Origin: CAZNPH01 sp964574985
GTDB lineage: Bacteria; Bacteroidota; Bacteroidia; Bacteroidales; SM23-62
Assembly: GCA_964574985.1 (NCBI GenBank)
Contig: CAZNPH010000010.1
Location: 1-64,000, forward strand
Direction: 5' to 3'
Length of the DNA: 64,000 bases
In this document: one piece after another, positions 16,404-25,705 of the stretch
Layout of the letters: each line of letters begins with the position of its first letter
Position numbering within the stretch: position 1 is the first letter of the stretch
The notes under the pieces: model-generated
Databases searched by the model: none
Seen by the model: the letters and a program-made list of their open reading frames with translations, nothing else
Told to the model about the DNA's origin: nothing
Translations under genes and position numbers: made by a program

Positions 16404-17912
16404 ATGATAAGCATTCGGGAAATGATCCGTCAAAACCCATGGTTCGGATGGGTTCTGTTCTTTTTTACCATGCTGGCTGTGTTTGTGATCGGACTCCTGG
16501 CTTCGTCGGTCATGGAAAGAAGGGCGGAGGCGGAATTCGCCTATGCACCGGAAACGGACATTGCCGAATGGGAACCCAGGAGCGAAGTCTGGGGGATCAG
16601 TTTCCCCAGGGAATACCAGCGTTTTATGCAAACCGACGACACCAGTTTCCGGAGCAAATATTGCGGCAGTGCCATGATCGATGTGCTGGAGGAGGATCCC
16701 CGCTGGGTTGTACTGTGGGCAGGTTACAGCTTCTCCAAAGATTATGTGCAGGCCCGGGGGCATTATTATGCACTGGATGATATCCGGGAGTCTCTGAGAA
16801 CGGGAGCGCCCATGCAGAAGGGTGAAGGCCCCATGCCCAACACCTGCTGGACCTGCAAGGGGCCGGATGTGCCCCGGCTGATGGCCGAAACGGGTCCGGC
16901 CGCGTTCTATGAAGGAAAATGGTTCGACAAGGGGGAGGAAATCATCAATACCATCGGGTGTGCCGACTGCCATGAACCGGAAACCATGAACCTGCGGATC
17001 ACCCGCCCCGCCCTCAGGGAAGCATGGGAAAGGATGGGAAAGGACATTGATGAGGTCTCCTACCAGGAGCTGCGGACCCTGGTGTGCGCCCAGTGCCATG
17101 TGGAGTATTATTTCCGGGGCGATGGCAATTACCTGGTGCATCCCTGGGACGAAGGTCTGGGTGCGGATGACATGAACAGGTATTACGACCGTGACGGGTT
17201 TTCGGAGTGGGAGCACGGAGTGAGCGGTGCGCCCATGCTCAAGGCACAGCACCCGGACTATGAAATATTTACCACCGGCATCCATTACAAAAGGGGTGTG
17301 GCCTGCGCCGATTGCCACATGCCCTATATCAACGAGGGAGGCATCAAGTATACCGACCACTGGGTCCGGAGTCCGCTCGCCAGCATTTCAACCACCTGCC
17401 AGGTATGCCACCAGGAAAGTGAAGAGGACCTGAGAAATGATGTGTACGAGCGGCAGGACCGGGTGATGGCCGTCCGCAACCGGCTGGAAAAACAGCTGGT
17501 CAGGGCCCATTATGAAGCCGCCAGGGCCCGGGAGCTCGGAAACAGCCGGCAGGACCTGGATCCTGCGCTCCGGCTGATCCGTGAGGCACAATGGCGGTGC
17601 GATTATATTGCCGCCAGCCACGGTGCCGCTTTTCATTCATCCGATGAGAGTCTGTTTACCCTGGGTGAAGGCATCGCCCTGGCACAGGAAGCACGGGTCA
17701 AGCTGGCCCGGCTGCTGACCGGGTCGGGGTACGGCAAAGAACTTCCCTATCCGGAGATCGATACCAGGGAAGAGGCCTCGGCGTTGATCAGACTCGATAT
17801 GGAGAAACTCAGGGAAGAGAAGGAGATCTTTCTGGAAAGGATCGTTCCCCGGTGGATCCGCCAGGGGCGGGAACGGGAGGAAAGGGAACTGCCCGGTTAT
17901 GACCTGGACTGA
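16404..17912 (+). CDS. nrfA: Ammonia-forming cytochrome c nitrite reductase NrfA
   Basis: The 502-residue pentaheme enzyme reduces nitrite to ammonium with six electrons. The active-site heme uses the lysine-ligated motif CWTCK (Cys148 to Lys152). Four conventional CxxCH sites follow: CADCH (from residue 186), CAQCH, CADCH and CQVCH. The segment APMLKAQHPDYEIFTTGIHY is the conserved calcium/active-site region. An uncleaved or cleaved signal helix lies at about residues 14-35. The pair nrfHA gives respiratory nitrite ammonification and also nitric oxide detoxification, fitting the neighbouring hcp. The 3' end overlaps the convergent ung gene by 16 bases. Confidence 0.96.
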   Translation: MISIREMIRQNPWFGWVLFFFTMLAVFVIGLLASSVMERRAEAEFAYAPETDIAEWEPRSEVWGISFPREYQRFMQTDDTSFRSKYCGSAMIDVLEEDPRWVVLWAGYSFSKDYVQARGHYYALDDIRESLRTGAPMQKGEGPMPNTCWTCKGPDVPRLMAETGPAAFYEGKWFDKGEEIINTIGCADCHEPETMNLRITRPALREAWERMGKDIDEVSYQELRTLVCAQCHVEYYFRGDGNYLVHPWDEGLGADDMNRYYDRDGFSEWEHGVSGAPMLKAQHPDYEIFTTGIHYKRGVACADCHMPYINEGGIKYTDHWVRSPLASISTTCQVCHQESEEDLRNDVYERQDRVMAVRNRLEKQLVRAHYEAARARELGNSRQDLDPALRLIREAQWRCDYIAASHGAAFHSSDESLFTLGEGIALAQEARVKLARLLTGSGYGKELPYPEIDTREEASALIRLDMEKLREEKEIFLERIVPRWIRQGREREERELPGYDLD

Positions 17913-18598
17913 CCCGGATCCGGGAGTGACCAGTCGATCCCGGGAATGCCCTGGCCGCGCAGGATATCATTGGTTTTAGAAAAGTGCCTGCATCCGAAAA
18001 AACCGTTGTTCGCTGAAAAAGGGGAGGGATGGGCGGCTTTAAGGATGTGGTGCCTGGTTGTGTCGATCAGGTGTATCTTGGCCTGTGCATATCTTCCCCA
18101 CAGCAGAAAGACCAGCCCCTCTTTTTTTTCGGACAGCAAACGGATGGTGGCATCGGTAAACAGTTCCCAGCCCATGTTCTGGTGTGAGCCCGCCTGGCCC
18201 TCACGGACGGTGAGGGTGGCATTCAGCAGCAGGACCCCCTGGCGTGCCCAGTGTCCGAGGTTTCCGTGGGAGGGAACGGGAATGCCCAGATCATTGTGGA
18301 TCTCCCGGAAAATATTGACCAGGGAGGGGGGCGGCTGAATGCCGCTGCGCACGGAGAAGCACAATCCGTGTGCCTGCCCTTTGCCGTGGTAGGGATCCTG
18401 ACCCAGGATCACCACCCGTACCCGGTCCATGGGGGTCTGATTGTAGGCGTTGAAGATGAAGGGGCCGGGAGGATAAACGGTGTATTTCTTTTTTTCCCTG
18501 ACCAGGAAATTCTTCAGGTTCATGAAATAGGACGAATTGAACTCGTCCATCAGGGGATCCTTCCAGCTTTCATGTATTTGTGGGTCGATCCGGCTCAT
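17897..18598 (-). CDS. ung: Uracil-DNA glycosylase, family 1
   Basis: The 233-residue enzyme removes uracil from DNA. The catalytic water-activating loop GQDPYHG (about residues 65-71) and the minor-groove loop HPSPFSA near residue 195 are intact, as are LLLNATLTVREGQAGSH and the RHHILKAAHPSP region. Length matches the family. The gene is transcribed toward nrfA and its last 16 bases overlap it. A minus-strand TATCTTCG element (plus 18624-18631), one mismatch from the consensus -7 box, lies about 26 bases upstream of the start and is a likely promoter. Confidence 0.95.
   Translation of the reverse strand: MSRIDPQIHESWKDPLMDEFNSSYFMNLKNFLVREKKKYTVYPPGPFIFNAYNQTPMDRVRVVILGQDPYHGKGQAHGLCFSVRSGIQPPPSLVNIFREIHNDLGIPVPSHGNLGHWARQGVLLLNATLTVREGQAGSHQNMGWELFTDATIRLLSEKKEGLVFLLWGRYAQAKIHLIDTTRHHILKAAHPSPFSANNGFFGCRHFSKTNDILRGQGIPGIDWSLPDPGQSRS
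17907..17935. terminator. Inverted repeat at the nrfA/ung convergent ends
   Basis: GACTG and CAGTC flank the perfect palindrome CCCGGATCCGGG, making a nested hairpin that begins at the nrfA stop codon and lies inside the ung 3' end. It lacks a U tract. It could act as a bidirectional transcription stop or simply block read-through. Confidence 0.35.
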
Positions 18599-18701
18599 AG
18601 GGGATTCCTGAACTGTCTTTTTGCGAAGATAATATTTTACGGGGAAACCGGGTACCCGTACCTGCCGGCCCTCCGGGATTGGAGTACGAATGCGGCCGGA
18701 T

Positions 18702-21089
18702 TTACAGTGTGGCCCTCAGGGTGATGATAAGGTTGATCCCCGGTCTGCTCACTCCGCTGGCAAAAGGCTTGTAATAGGTGTCCAGCAGATTCTCCAGGGC
18801 GAGCTGCAGGATGAATTTCCGGGTGAGCCGCCATGAAGAGCGAAGGTTCAGTGTGGCCCAGGAAGGGAATCCCACACCGGCTACGCCTTCTTCCGCGTTG
18901 TCTTCCCCGTACGGACTCAGTTCGTCTGCCTCTTTCAGGCCATGGTAAAGGGTATAGACTTCCGCGCTGAACCGGCCGGGCGTATAACGCAGGCCGGCGA
19001 TCCCGAACAAGGGCGGTATGTGCCCCAGGGGAACATCGTCTGTCAGGTTGCGGCCCCGGGTAAGGTTCATGGTGCCCCGCAGTGTCAGGTTCCGTGCCGG
19101 ACGGGAAAGCAGTCTGAACGATGCCCCGGAAATACAGGCGTTGCTGGCATTGGCATTGGTGATGATCCTGTAGTAATCCCCGTCGTAAAACAGGCTGTCG
19201 GATCCGTTCAGTTGGTGGTGGGTGCGCACGATGGCATCATGGATCCATGTATGGTATACATTTCCCTGAAGCTCCAGGAACCTGCCGAAGCTTTTTTTGA
19301 TCCCCAGTTCCAGGTTGTAGGTGTATTCGGGTCCGAGCCGGTCATTGGGGACAGTAACCAGCTCGTCCTTGGCCCGCACTTTTCCGTAGTCGTCCACATT
19401 GGGGTTGCGGAACCCGGTGGCCGTGATCAGATTGATCTGCCAGGATTCCCGGGGATGGTATACCATGCTCACGTTCCCGGTCAGCGCACCGTTGCCGATC
19501 CTGATCCGGTCAAAGGGAAGATCCGTTTCCCCGAAGTCCGATTGCAGCAGGCTGTACTGGTACCTTGCGCCCCCGTTGAGAATGAGCTTCTGTTTGTAGA
19601 TCCATTTATAGGTCAGGTAAGCGGACAGGGAGCCGGAATGGTTGCTCCCGCCGGGATACCGGGTCATGGCCGGGGATTCCGAACCGCTGACAATGTCCCG
19701 GTAGCAGGCACCTGATTTGAGACGGTTGTATGCGAATTCTGTTCCGTAGTTCAGCCGGTGCCCGTCTTTCAGGACCTTCAGAAAGTCTGTTCCCGCCGTA
19801 TACACCGACACGTCTTCTTCCTGGTGCCTTTCGTTGTTCCTTCCGAACTTCCGGGTGATCCTGTCCTCGTCGATCCGCTGGAAGGCCAGGATGTTGGTCA
19901 TGTGGGTGAACAAGGGATTGGCGTCTTTATGAACGGTCTTCAGGGAAGCAAGGAACCGGTTCTGCGGACCATAGTACCAGTCAGCGTACTCCGGCATCCC
20001 GTCCTCCCTGTAATTGTTGAGCCGGTCGTAGCGGTCAATGTTCCCGGAGGTGGAATACTGGAGGTTCAGGGTCAGGTCCAGTTTCCGGCCGGGGGTGTAC
20101 CTGAACTTCTGTAAAAGGTCGATCTGCCGGTATCCTGTCCTTTTCTGGACCTCCGGCTCGGAATTGACCAGCATGGTATCCTGTCCGTTCAGCCGGTCTG
20201 CATAATAAGGGGTGAGTCCGAGCGAACCGTACACATCCCGTCGGTTCCTGCCGATGCGGATGTCTCCGAAGTGATTGACGGTCACACTGCTGAGAGAGGA
20301 AAACTTATCACTTCCTGCATTGAAATCCAGGTGTGCGCCCCGGGCCCTGTCTGCGGTGGAATGACGGAGTGCGGCCGAAAAACCCAGGCTATCGGGAACC
20401 GGGTCTTTGGTCATGTAATGGATGACCCCGCCCAGGGCGTCGCTTCCGTACATGACCGATGAAGGTCCGTAAACGATCTCGATGCGGTCGAGAACGGATT
20501 GGTCGATGGTGATCGAATTCTGAAGATGGCCGCTGCGGTAAATGATGTTGTTCATCCGCACCCCGTCTACCACCAGCAGGATCTTGTTGGCTTCGAATCC
20601 CCGGAGGACCGGACTCCCGCCGCCGCCCTGGCTTTTCTGAACGGTCACGTTGCCGGTCATCAGCAGTGCATCGGCAGCAGTAGGAGCGCTGTTGTTCATA
20701 ATGGTCCCTGATCTCAGCACATCGGCCTTGAAAGGTATGAACCGGCGGCGCTCACGGATCCTGGAGGCGGAGATGATGAATTCTTCCATCTGGATGATCT
20801 TTTCCGACAAATACACACGGGGTTCCAGGGATGAGATATCCCGCAGGGCCATGGAAAGCGAATGGAAGGAAGGATGCTGGAAATACAGGCTGTCATCTTT
20901 GTGGAAATGACTGAGATCGACTTTGCCATGTGCGTTACTGAGTATGGAGGTTTTCCGTTCCTTGTTGTATATGGCCACATTTTCGATGGGTTGCCCGGTG
21001 GAAGAATTGATCACGGTCACTTCCTGCGCGGACAAGGGGAGGGAGCAGGCAAAAAACACGATCAATAGCAAACGGCCGGCTGATGGCAT
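18702..21089 (-). CDS. TonB-dependent outer-membrane receptor with CarboxypepD-reg domain
   Basis: This roughly 795-residue protein has a signal peptide and then an N-terminal carboxypeptidase-regulatory-like beta domain (VTVINSSTGQPIENVAIYN ...). The plug domain follows: GGGSPVLRGFEANKILLVVDGVRMNN, then YRSGHLQNSITIDQSVLDRIEIVYGPSSVMYGSDALGGV. The 22-stranded barrel ends in a terminal hydrophobic strand (INLIITLRATL). The plug wording resembles receptors grouped with heme/hemoglobin/siderophore uptake rather than SusC-type glycan porins. I chose ATG at 21089 so that the signal peptide (MPSAGRLLLIVFFACSLPLSAQ) is intact; an ATG at 21140 would add 17 unlikely residues. No SusD or TonB gene is adjacent. 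The substrate remains unproven. Confidence 0.88.
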   Translation of the reverse strand: MPSAGRLLLIVFFACSLPLSAQEVTVINSSTGQPIENVAIYNKERKTSILSNAHGKVDLSHFHKDDSLYFQHPSFHSLSMALRDISSLEPRVYLSEKIIQMEEFIISASRIRERRRFIPFKADVLRSGTIMNNSAPTAADALLMTGNVTVQKSQGGGGSPVLRGFEANKILLVVDGVRMNNIIYRSGHLQNSITIDQSVLDRIEIVYGPSSVMYGSDALGGVIHYMTKDPVPDSLGFSAALRHSTADRARGAHLDFNAGSDKFSSLSSVTVNHFGDIRIGRNRRDVYGSLGLTPYYADRLNGQDTMLVNSEPEVQKRTGYRQIDLLQKFRYTPGRKLDLTLNLQYSTSGNIDRYDRLNNYREDGMPEYADWYYGPQNRFLASLKTVHKDANPLFTHMTNILAFQRIDEDRITRKFGRNNERHQEEDVSVYTAGTDFLKVLKDGHRLNYGTEFAYNRLKSGACYRDIVSGSESPAMTRYPGGSNHSGSLSAYLTYKWIYKQKLILNGGARYQYSLLQSDFGETDLPFDRIRIGNGALTGNVSMVYHPRESWQINLITATGFRNPNVDDYGKVRAKDELVTVPNDRLGPEYTYNLELGIKKSFGRFLELQGNVYHTWIHDAIVRTHHQLNGSDSLFYDGDYYRIITNANASNACISGASFRLLSRPARNLTLRGTMNLTRGRNLTDDVPLGHIPPLFGIAGLRYTPGRFSAEVYTLYHGLKEADELSPYGEDNAEEGVAGVGFPSWATLNLRSSWRLTRKFILQLALENLLDTYYKPFASGVSRPGINLIITLRATL

Positions 21090-21245
21090 TAAAAACGGTT
21101 TATTGGAAAACAGGTTATTAATACAAAAATCATTCCACAAGAACTGTTTGAAAAATAGTTTGCAAGTCTTAAAACATTGGGTTCTATAGCTATGCCTTGC
21201 GATGATAATGTTTTATATTTACGGGGTGCCAATACATCTGTTGCC

Positions 21246-24005
21246 ATGCTGAGAAAGCCCGGATTTGTTATCATTGCAGCCGGCTTGCTTTTGATTGCCG
21301 CCATATTGTACATGCTCCTGTACGGGTCTGCCGCCACTGGATCATACAGGCCCCTGCAGGCCGTGCCGGTGGATGCGCTTATGATCTTCCGCACCGGCGA
21401 TGCCAGGGAAACGGTGAAGGAATTGCGGGAAAAAGGAAAAATGTGGGAAACCCTGAAGGCGTTCGATGCACTTTCAAAGGCCGATGCCACCATCCGCCGG
21501 CTGGATTCCATGATCAGGCAAAATGAACCGGTTTTCAACCTGTATAAAAAATCGGAACTGACCCTGTCCCTGCACAAAACCGGCCGGGACAAACATGAGT
21601 TTATATATTATTTGCCTGTTGAGAATGTCTCTGCCGAAAAGAACCTGCGAAATTTTATCGGCAGTTGCACCGAAGGCCTTTACCGTTCCTCGGTCAGGAA
21701 ATATGAAAATGCCAGGATCACCGATCTGACTTCACAGGGGCAGGGTGAGTTTTCATATTCTTTTGTGAACGGACTCCTGTTGGTGAGTCCGTCTTCCATC
21801 CTGGTGGAGGATGCCGTCCGTCAACTGGGTCTGAAAAGTTCACCGGAAGACAACAGAAGTTTTACGCGGGTGGCCCGGACCGCGGGTATGAACGTGACCG
21901 GAAACCTGTATCTGAAATACGAAATGGCGGGAAAGTTGCTGGATGGATTGGTGGCGGACCGGTACGATTATTCATTTATCAGGCATTTCGGAGGCTGGAC
22001 CGAACTGGACCTGACTGTGAGGGAAGACGCGTACCTTTTGAACGGATTTACCAGCAGTTTGCCCGGAAAGAACAGTTTTGCCGGGGTGCTGATGGAGCAT
22101 TCCCCGCGGAAGACCGGAATGGAACGGATAATTCCGGACAACGCCGCCGCGTTCATGATCCTGGGCATTGAAGACCTTGACAAATACCGTGATTCCTATG
22201 CCGGATATCTGAAAGAACACGGGGACCCGGATTTTTTCACCGGGAAGCTGGATGAGCTCAACCGGCAGTACGGGACCGACCTGGCCGGAACCATTTCCGG
22301 ATTCTTCCATGATGAGGCAGGCGTGGTTTTTATGGATACCCGCAACGCGGATCATGATGAGAATACATACTTCATCATGGGCACGGACGGCCGGAGCAGG
22401 GCCGGTGAGGCGATGCTTGCCCTGCTGGACAAGATCCGGAAAAAGGCAGGATCCCCGGCCGGCACCATGGAGCATTCGGTCAGGATCGACGGGGATGTTG
22501 TGTATACGGTATATGAGATGCCCGTTCCCTTCCTGGCCAGGAAAATATTCGGCAATGTGTTCAGGGGGGTCAAAAACAATTATTTCACCTTCGTGGACAA
22601 TTACCTGGTGTTCGGAAATTCCATCGCGGCCCTGGAACGGCTCATCCGCAGCAATCTGCGCAATACCACCCTGAGCAGCGACATTGAATTCAACCGGCTG
22701 TCGGATTATTTTTCCTCCCGCTCGAATTTTTGTTTCTACATCAATTTTGCCCGGTCAATGGATTTTCTGGGCGATTATCTGGAACCGGAAACCATGGAGC
22801 TTTTGCAGGACCGGCAGGACATTCTCAGGCAATTTCAGGGTGCCGCTTTCCAGCTGACCTCGGAAGGGGATCTTTTGTACAACAACATTTTCCTGAAACA
22901 TACCCCTGATCTCAGGGAGGAGCCCCGGACGTTGTGGGAGAGCCGGCTGGATACCGCGGTGGATTTCAAGCCCGCCCTGGTCCTGAACCATTATACAAAA
23001 GAGAATGAGATCTTCGTACAGGATCTTTCCAACCGGATTTACCTGATCAGCAATTCCGGACTGATCCTGTGGAAGCTGAAGCTGGAAGGCAAAATCATGG
23101 GAGATGTTTACCAGGTGGATTTTTACGGCAACGGCAAACTGCAGCTTCTGTTCAACACACGGGATAAGATCCACCTGATCGACCGGAACGGGAATTATGT
23201 GGACCGGTACCCGGTCACCCTGCGGAGTACGGCCACCAACGGGATGGCCCTCTTCGACTATGACCGTGACGGGGATTACCGGATGCCCGTGGCCACGGAG
23301 GACAAAAGGGTGTATATGTATAACCTGGAGGGCAATATCGTGTCCGGCTGGGATTTCGGGAAATCGGAGCATGAGGTCACCCGGCCCCTGCAGCACTTCA
23401 GGATCGGAAGCCGGGACTATATCGTATTTGCAGATGCATCCAGGCCCTATTTCCTGAACCGCCGGGGGCATACCCGGATCGATCCGGAAAAACAGTTCGA
23501 ACCGTCAGGGAACAACATGTTTTGTCTGACCACGGGCCCGGAAGGAAAGATATGCTTCACCCGGACCGACCGGCAGGGCAGGGTGTACCTGGTTGACCGG
23601 CAGGGCCGGGTGGAGGAAGCGGATTTCGGGCGTTTTTCCCCGGATCATTTTTTTCTGGCCTCAGACCTGGACGGAAACGGCAGGGATGAATTCATGTTTG
23701 CCGACGGGGACCGGTTGGCTGTATACAACCATGACCGTTCCCCCGCGTTTGAACATACTTTCGGACATCCCCCGGCCGATCCTCCCGCGGTGTATGTTTT
23801 CTCCGGTGATGACAAAAAGATCGGGATGGCCGACCGGGAAGCAGGGGAAATATACCTGTTCAACAATGACGGCAGCATGTACAACGGATTCCCGCTCAGG
23901 GGATCCGGGATGTTCAGCATCGGGTACCTGGTTCGCCGGGCGGGCGGATTCAACCTGATTGTCCCGGGAGATGAGAATCTTTTATACAATTATTCCGTAA
24001 AATAG
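21246..24005 (+). CDS. Large single-anchor envelope protein with DUF3352-like N-terminus and beta-propeller-like C-terminus
   Basis: The 919-residue protein has one membrane helix near residues 7-27 and no cleavable lipobox. The N-terminal 580 or so residues resemble DUF3352-type proteins (VPVDALMIFRTGDARETVKEL at the start, later a repeat of the same fold ending with LSSDIEFNRLSDYFSSRSNF). From about residue 590 the sequence becomes propeller-like, with repeated DxDGNG/DYDRDGDY and VYMYNLEGNIVSGW-type blades (FG-GAP/PQQ style). The function is unknown. I chose ATG at 21246 because upstream in-frame codons give no plausible signal. Four genes in a row on this strand (to 27377) have small gaps and look like one operon. 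It may act as a periplasmic scaffold or sensor; that is speculation. Confidence 0.7.
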   Translation: MLRKPGFVIIAAGLLLIAAILYMLLYGSAATGSYRPLQAVPVDALMIFRTGDARETVKELREKGKMWETLKAFDALSKADATIRRLDSMIRQNEPVFNLYKKSELTLSLHKTGRDKHEFIYYLPVENVSAEKNLRNFIGSCTEGLYRSSVRKYENARITDLTSQGQGEFSYSFVNGLLLVSPSSILVEDAVRQLGLKSSPEDNRSFTRVARTAGMNVTGNLYLKYEMAGKLLDGLVADRYDYSFIRHFGGWTELDLTVREDAYLLNGFTSSLPGKNSFAGVLMEHSPRKTGMERIIPDNAAAFMILGIEDLDKYRDSYAGYLKEHGDPDFFTGKLDELNRQYGTDLAGTISGFFHDEAGVVFMDTRNADHDENTYFIMGTDGRSRAGEAMLALLDKIRKKAGSPAGTMEHSVRIDGDVVYTVYEMPVPFLARKIFGNVFRGVKNNYFTFVDNYLVFGNSIAALERLIRSNLRNTTLSSDIEFNRLSDYFSSRSNFCFYINFARSMDFLGDYLEPETMELLQDRQDILRQFQGAAFQLTSEGDLLYNNIFLKHTPDLREEPRTLWESRLDTAVDFKPALVLNHYTKENEIFVQDLSNRIYLISNSGLILWKLKLEGKIMGDVYQVDFYGNGKLQLLFNTRDKIHLIDRNGNYVDRYPVTLRSTATNGMALFDYDRDGDYRMPVATEDKRVYMYNLEGNIVSGWDFGKSEHEVTRPLQHFRIGSRDYIVFADASRPYFLNRRGHTRIDPEKQFEPSGNNMFCLTTGPEGKICFTRTDRQGRVYLVDRQGRVEEADFGRFSPDHFFLASDLDGNGRDEFMFADGDRLAVYNHDRSPAFEHTFGHPPADPPAVYVFSGDDKKIGMADREAGEIYLFNNDGSMYNGFPLRGSGMFSIGYLVRRAGGFNLIVPGDENLLYNYSVK

Positions 24006-24036
24006 TTACCTTTAAGTTTGATTAAATTCAACGGCA

Positions 24037-25698
24037 ATGAAGATCCGAAGATATTTTTCCTGTACCGCATGGATGACCTTATTCGCCCTGTTGATGGTTT
24101 GCTCATGCATCGACAGGGAGCTGTTCGAATTTGACCGGCTGTCAGACAGGGTTGCCCTGAACCCTTCTTTTGCGGGGCCGGTGGCATACGGAAGCATGTC
24201 CCTGGAAAACCTCCTGGAGAAAGTGGATTCTGCCGGGATGATCGATTCGGATGAGAACGGACTCCTGTATCTGACCTACCGAAAGGAATTGCTGTCCCTG
24301 GAGGCGAATGAAGTGGTGCATATACCCACCCAGACATACCTTCAGTATTTCATTTCCAGCGATGTGAATATCCCGGCTTTTATATTCTCCCAGCTGGGCG
24401 ATACGGTGTATTTCGAAAAAAAGGAAACCTATGTATTTACATTCGAGAACCAGGAAAGGATAGACAGTGCCCTGTTCAAATCCGGCCAACTGGATATTTC
24501 GGTTGCTTCCTCCTTCAGGCATTCGGGCATACTGACCATCACATCAGATGATGTTTTCCTGAACGGGGAACCTTTCAGCCAGGTCATCCGGATCAGCGAT
24601 GCTTCCGGCAGTTTTTCGGAAAATATCAACCGGGATCTTGCCGGATCGACCATCAGCCTGGAAACCGGCGGGGATTCATCGGTGCTGGTTTTCGATTTTA
24701 AACTGGAGCTGATCAATTCCGGTGCAGGAGTTACCACGGATGAGTCATGCGACATTACCCTGTTCTTTTCTGATTTGGAATTCAGTGAATTATATGGGTA
24801 TATCGGCCAGTATGAACTGATGAACATCAATGATGAGATCACCATCGAACTGCTCAACATGGATTTCGACGGGGACATCAGTTTCGCCGATCCCAGACTC
24901 AAGCTGATCTTTGATAATTCATACGGACTGCCTGTCCGCGTAGATCTGAAGGATATTCACACCTGTTCCGACAATACAGGCGAACAGGTGGACCTGGACC
25001 TGGATCCTTCCATCAATCCTTATGACCTGGGAGCCCCGGATATCAGTCAGGCCGGCAGTTCCGTCCGCTCCGTGATCAATATAAACGACACCACCAGCAA
25101 CATCCGGGAAGCCATCGACAGCGAGCCCAACCGGTTCTTCTATCATATCGTTGCTTCAGCAAATCCGGCCGGGGACCCATCGGTCAGCAATTTTGTGTTC
25201 GACACCAGCAGGATCGAAACCGACCTTGAGATCATGCTTCCCATGGATCTGCGTATATCGGAATTTACCCTGGAAGATACCCTGGAAATGGATTTTAAGG
25301 AGAACATTTCAGAGGAGTCGGATATGGTTGATTACCTGCTGATCCGGCTGGATACGGAGAACGGATTCCCCATAGACCTGGATCTGCAGGGCTATTTTAC
25401 CGATTCCGCCTATGTGGTGCTGGATAGCCTTATCACGACCACATCCGGCAAAGTCCTTTCGGCAGGGACACTTGATCAGGAGGGCGGGGTCGACCAGGCC
25501 GGCTCGAACAGGACCGAGATCATTTTCGACAGGACCCGTGTGGAAGGGATAGAGGATACGAAATATATTATTTTCAGCGCGGGCATCTCAACCGCCGAAC
25601 AGGGAACCCGGGACGTAAAATTCTATACCGATTATACGCTGGAATTCAGATTGGCCATGTCGGCAGAATTCGATCTGGATCCGGAGGATCAGAAATAA
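24037..25698 (+). CDS. Putative lipoprotein of unknown function
   Basis: The 553-residue protein starts with a type II signal peptide ending at Cys24 (FALLMVCSC, then ID). The mature chain is rich in Asp, Ser, Ile and beta-strand-type segments such as GSFSENINRDLAGSTISLETGGDSS and DVSINP-like turns. I recognise no catalytic motif. Several DTSxIETDLEIMLPMDLRI-like segments suggest a beta-sandwich repeat structure. It starts 31 bases after the propeller-like gene and ends 7 bases before the DUF5723 gene, so co-expression is very likely. It would be outer-membrane-anchored and could cover or assist the barrel encoded next. I cannot assign it to a named family with confidence. Confidence 0.65.
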   Translation: MKIRRYFSCTAWMTLFALLMVCSCIDRELFEFDRLSDRVALNPSFAGPVAYGSMSLENLLEKVDSAGMIDSDENGLLYLTYRKELLSLEANEVVHIPTQTYLQYFISSDVNIPAFIFSQLGDTVYFEKKETYVFTFENQERIDSALFKSGQLDISVASSFRHSGILTITSDDVFLNGEPFSQVIRISDASGSFSENINRDLAGSTISLETGGDSSVLVFDFKLELINSGAGVTTDESCDITLFFSDLEFSELYGYIGQYELMNINDEITIELLNMDFDGDISFADPRLKLIFDNSYGLPVRVDLKDIHTCSDNTGEQVDLDLDPSINPYDLGAPDISQAGSSVRSVININDTTSNIREAIDSEPNRFFYHIVASANPAGDPSVSNFVFDTSRIETDLEIMLPMDLRISEFTLEDTLEMDFKENISEESDMVDYLLIRLDTENGFPIDLDLQGYFTDSAYVVLDSLITTTSGKVLSAGTLDQEGGVDQAGSNRTEIIFDRTRVEGIEDTKYIIFSAGISTAEQGTRDVKFYTDYTLEFRLAMSAEFDLDPEDQK

Positions 25699-25705
25699 AC
25701 GAACC

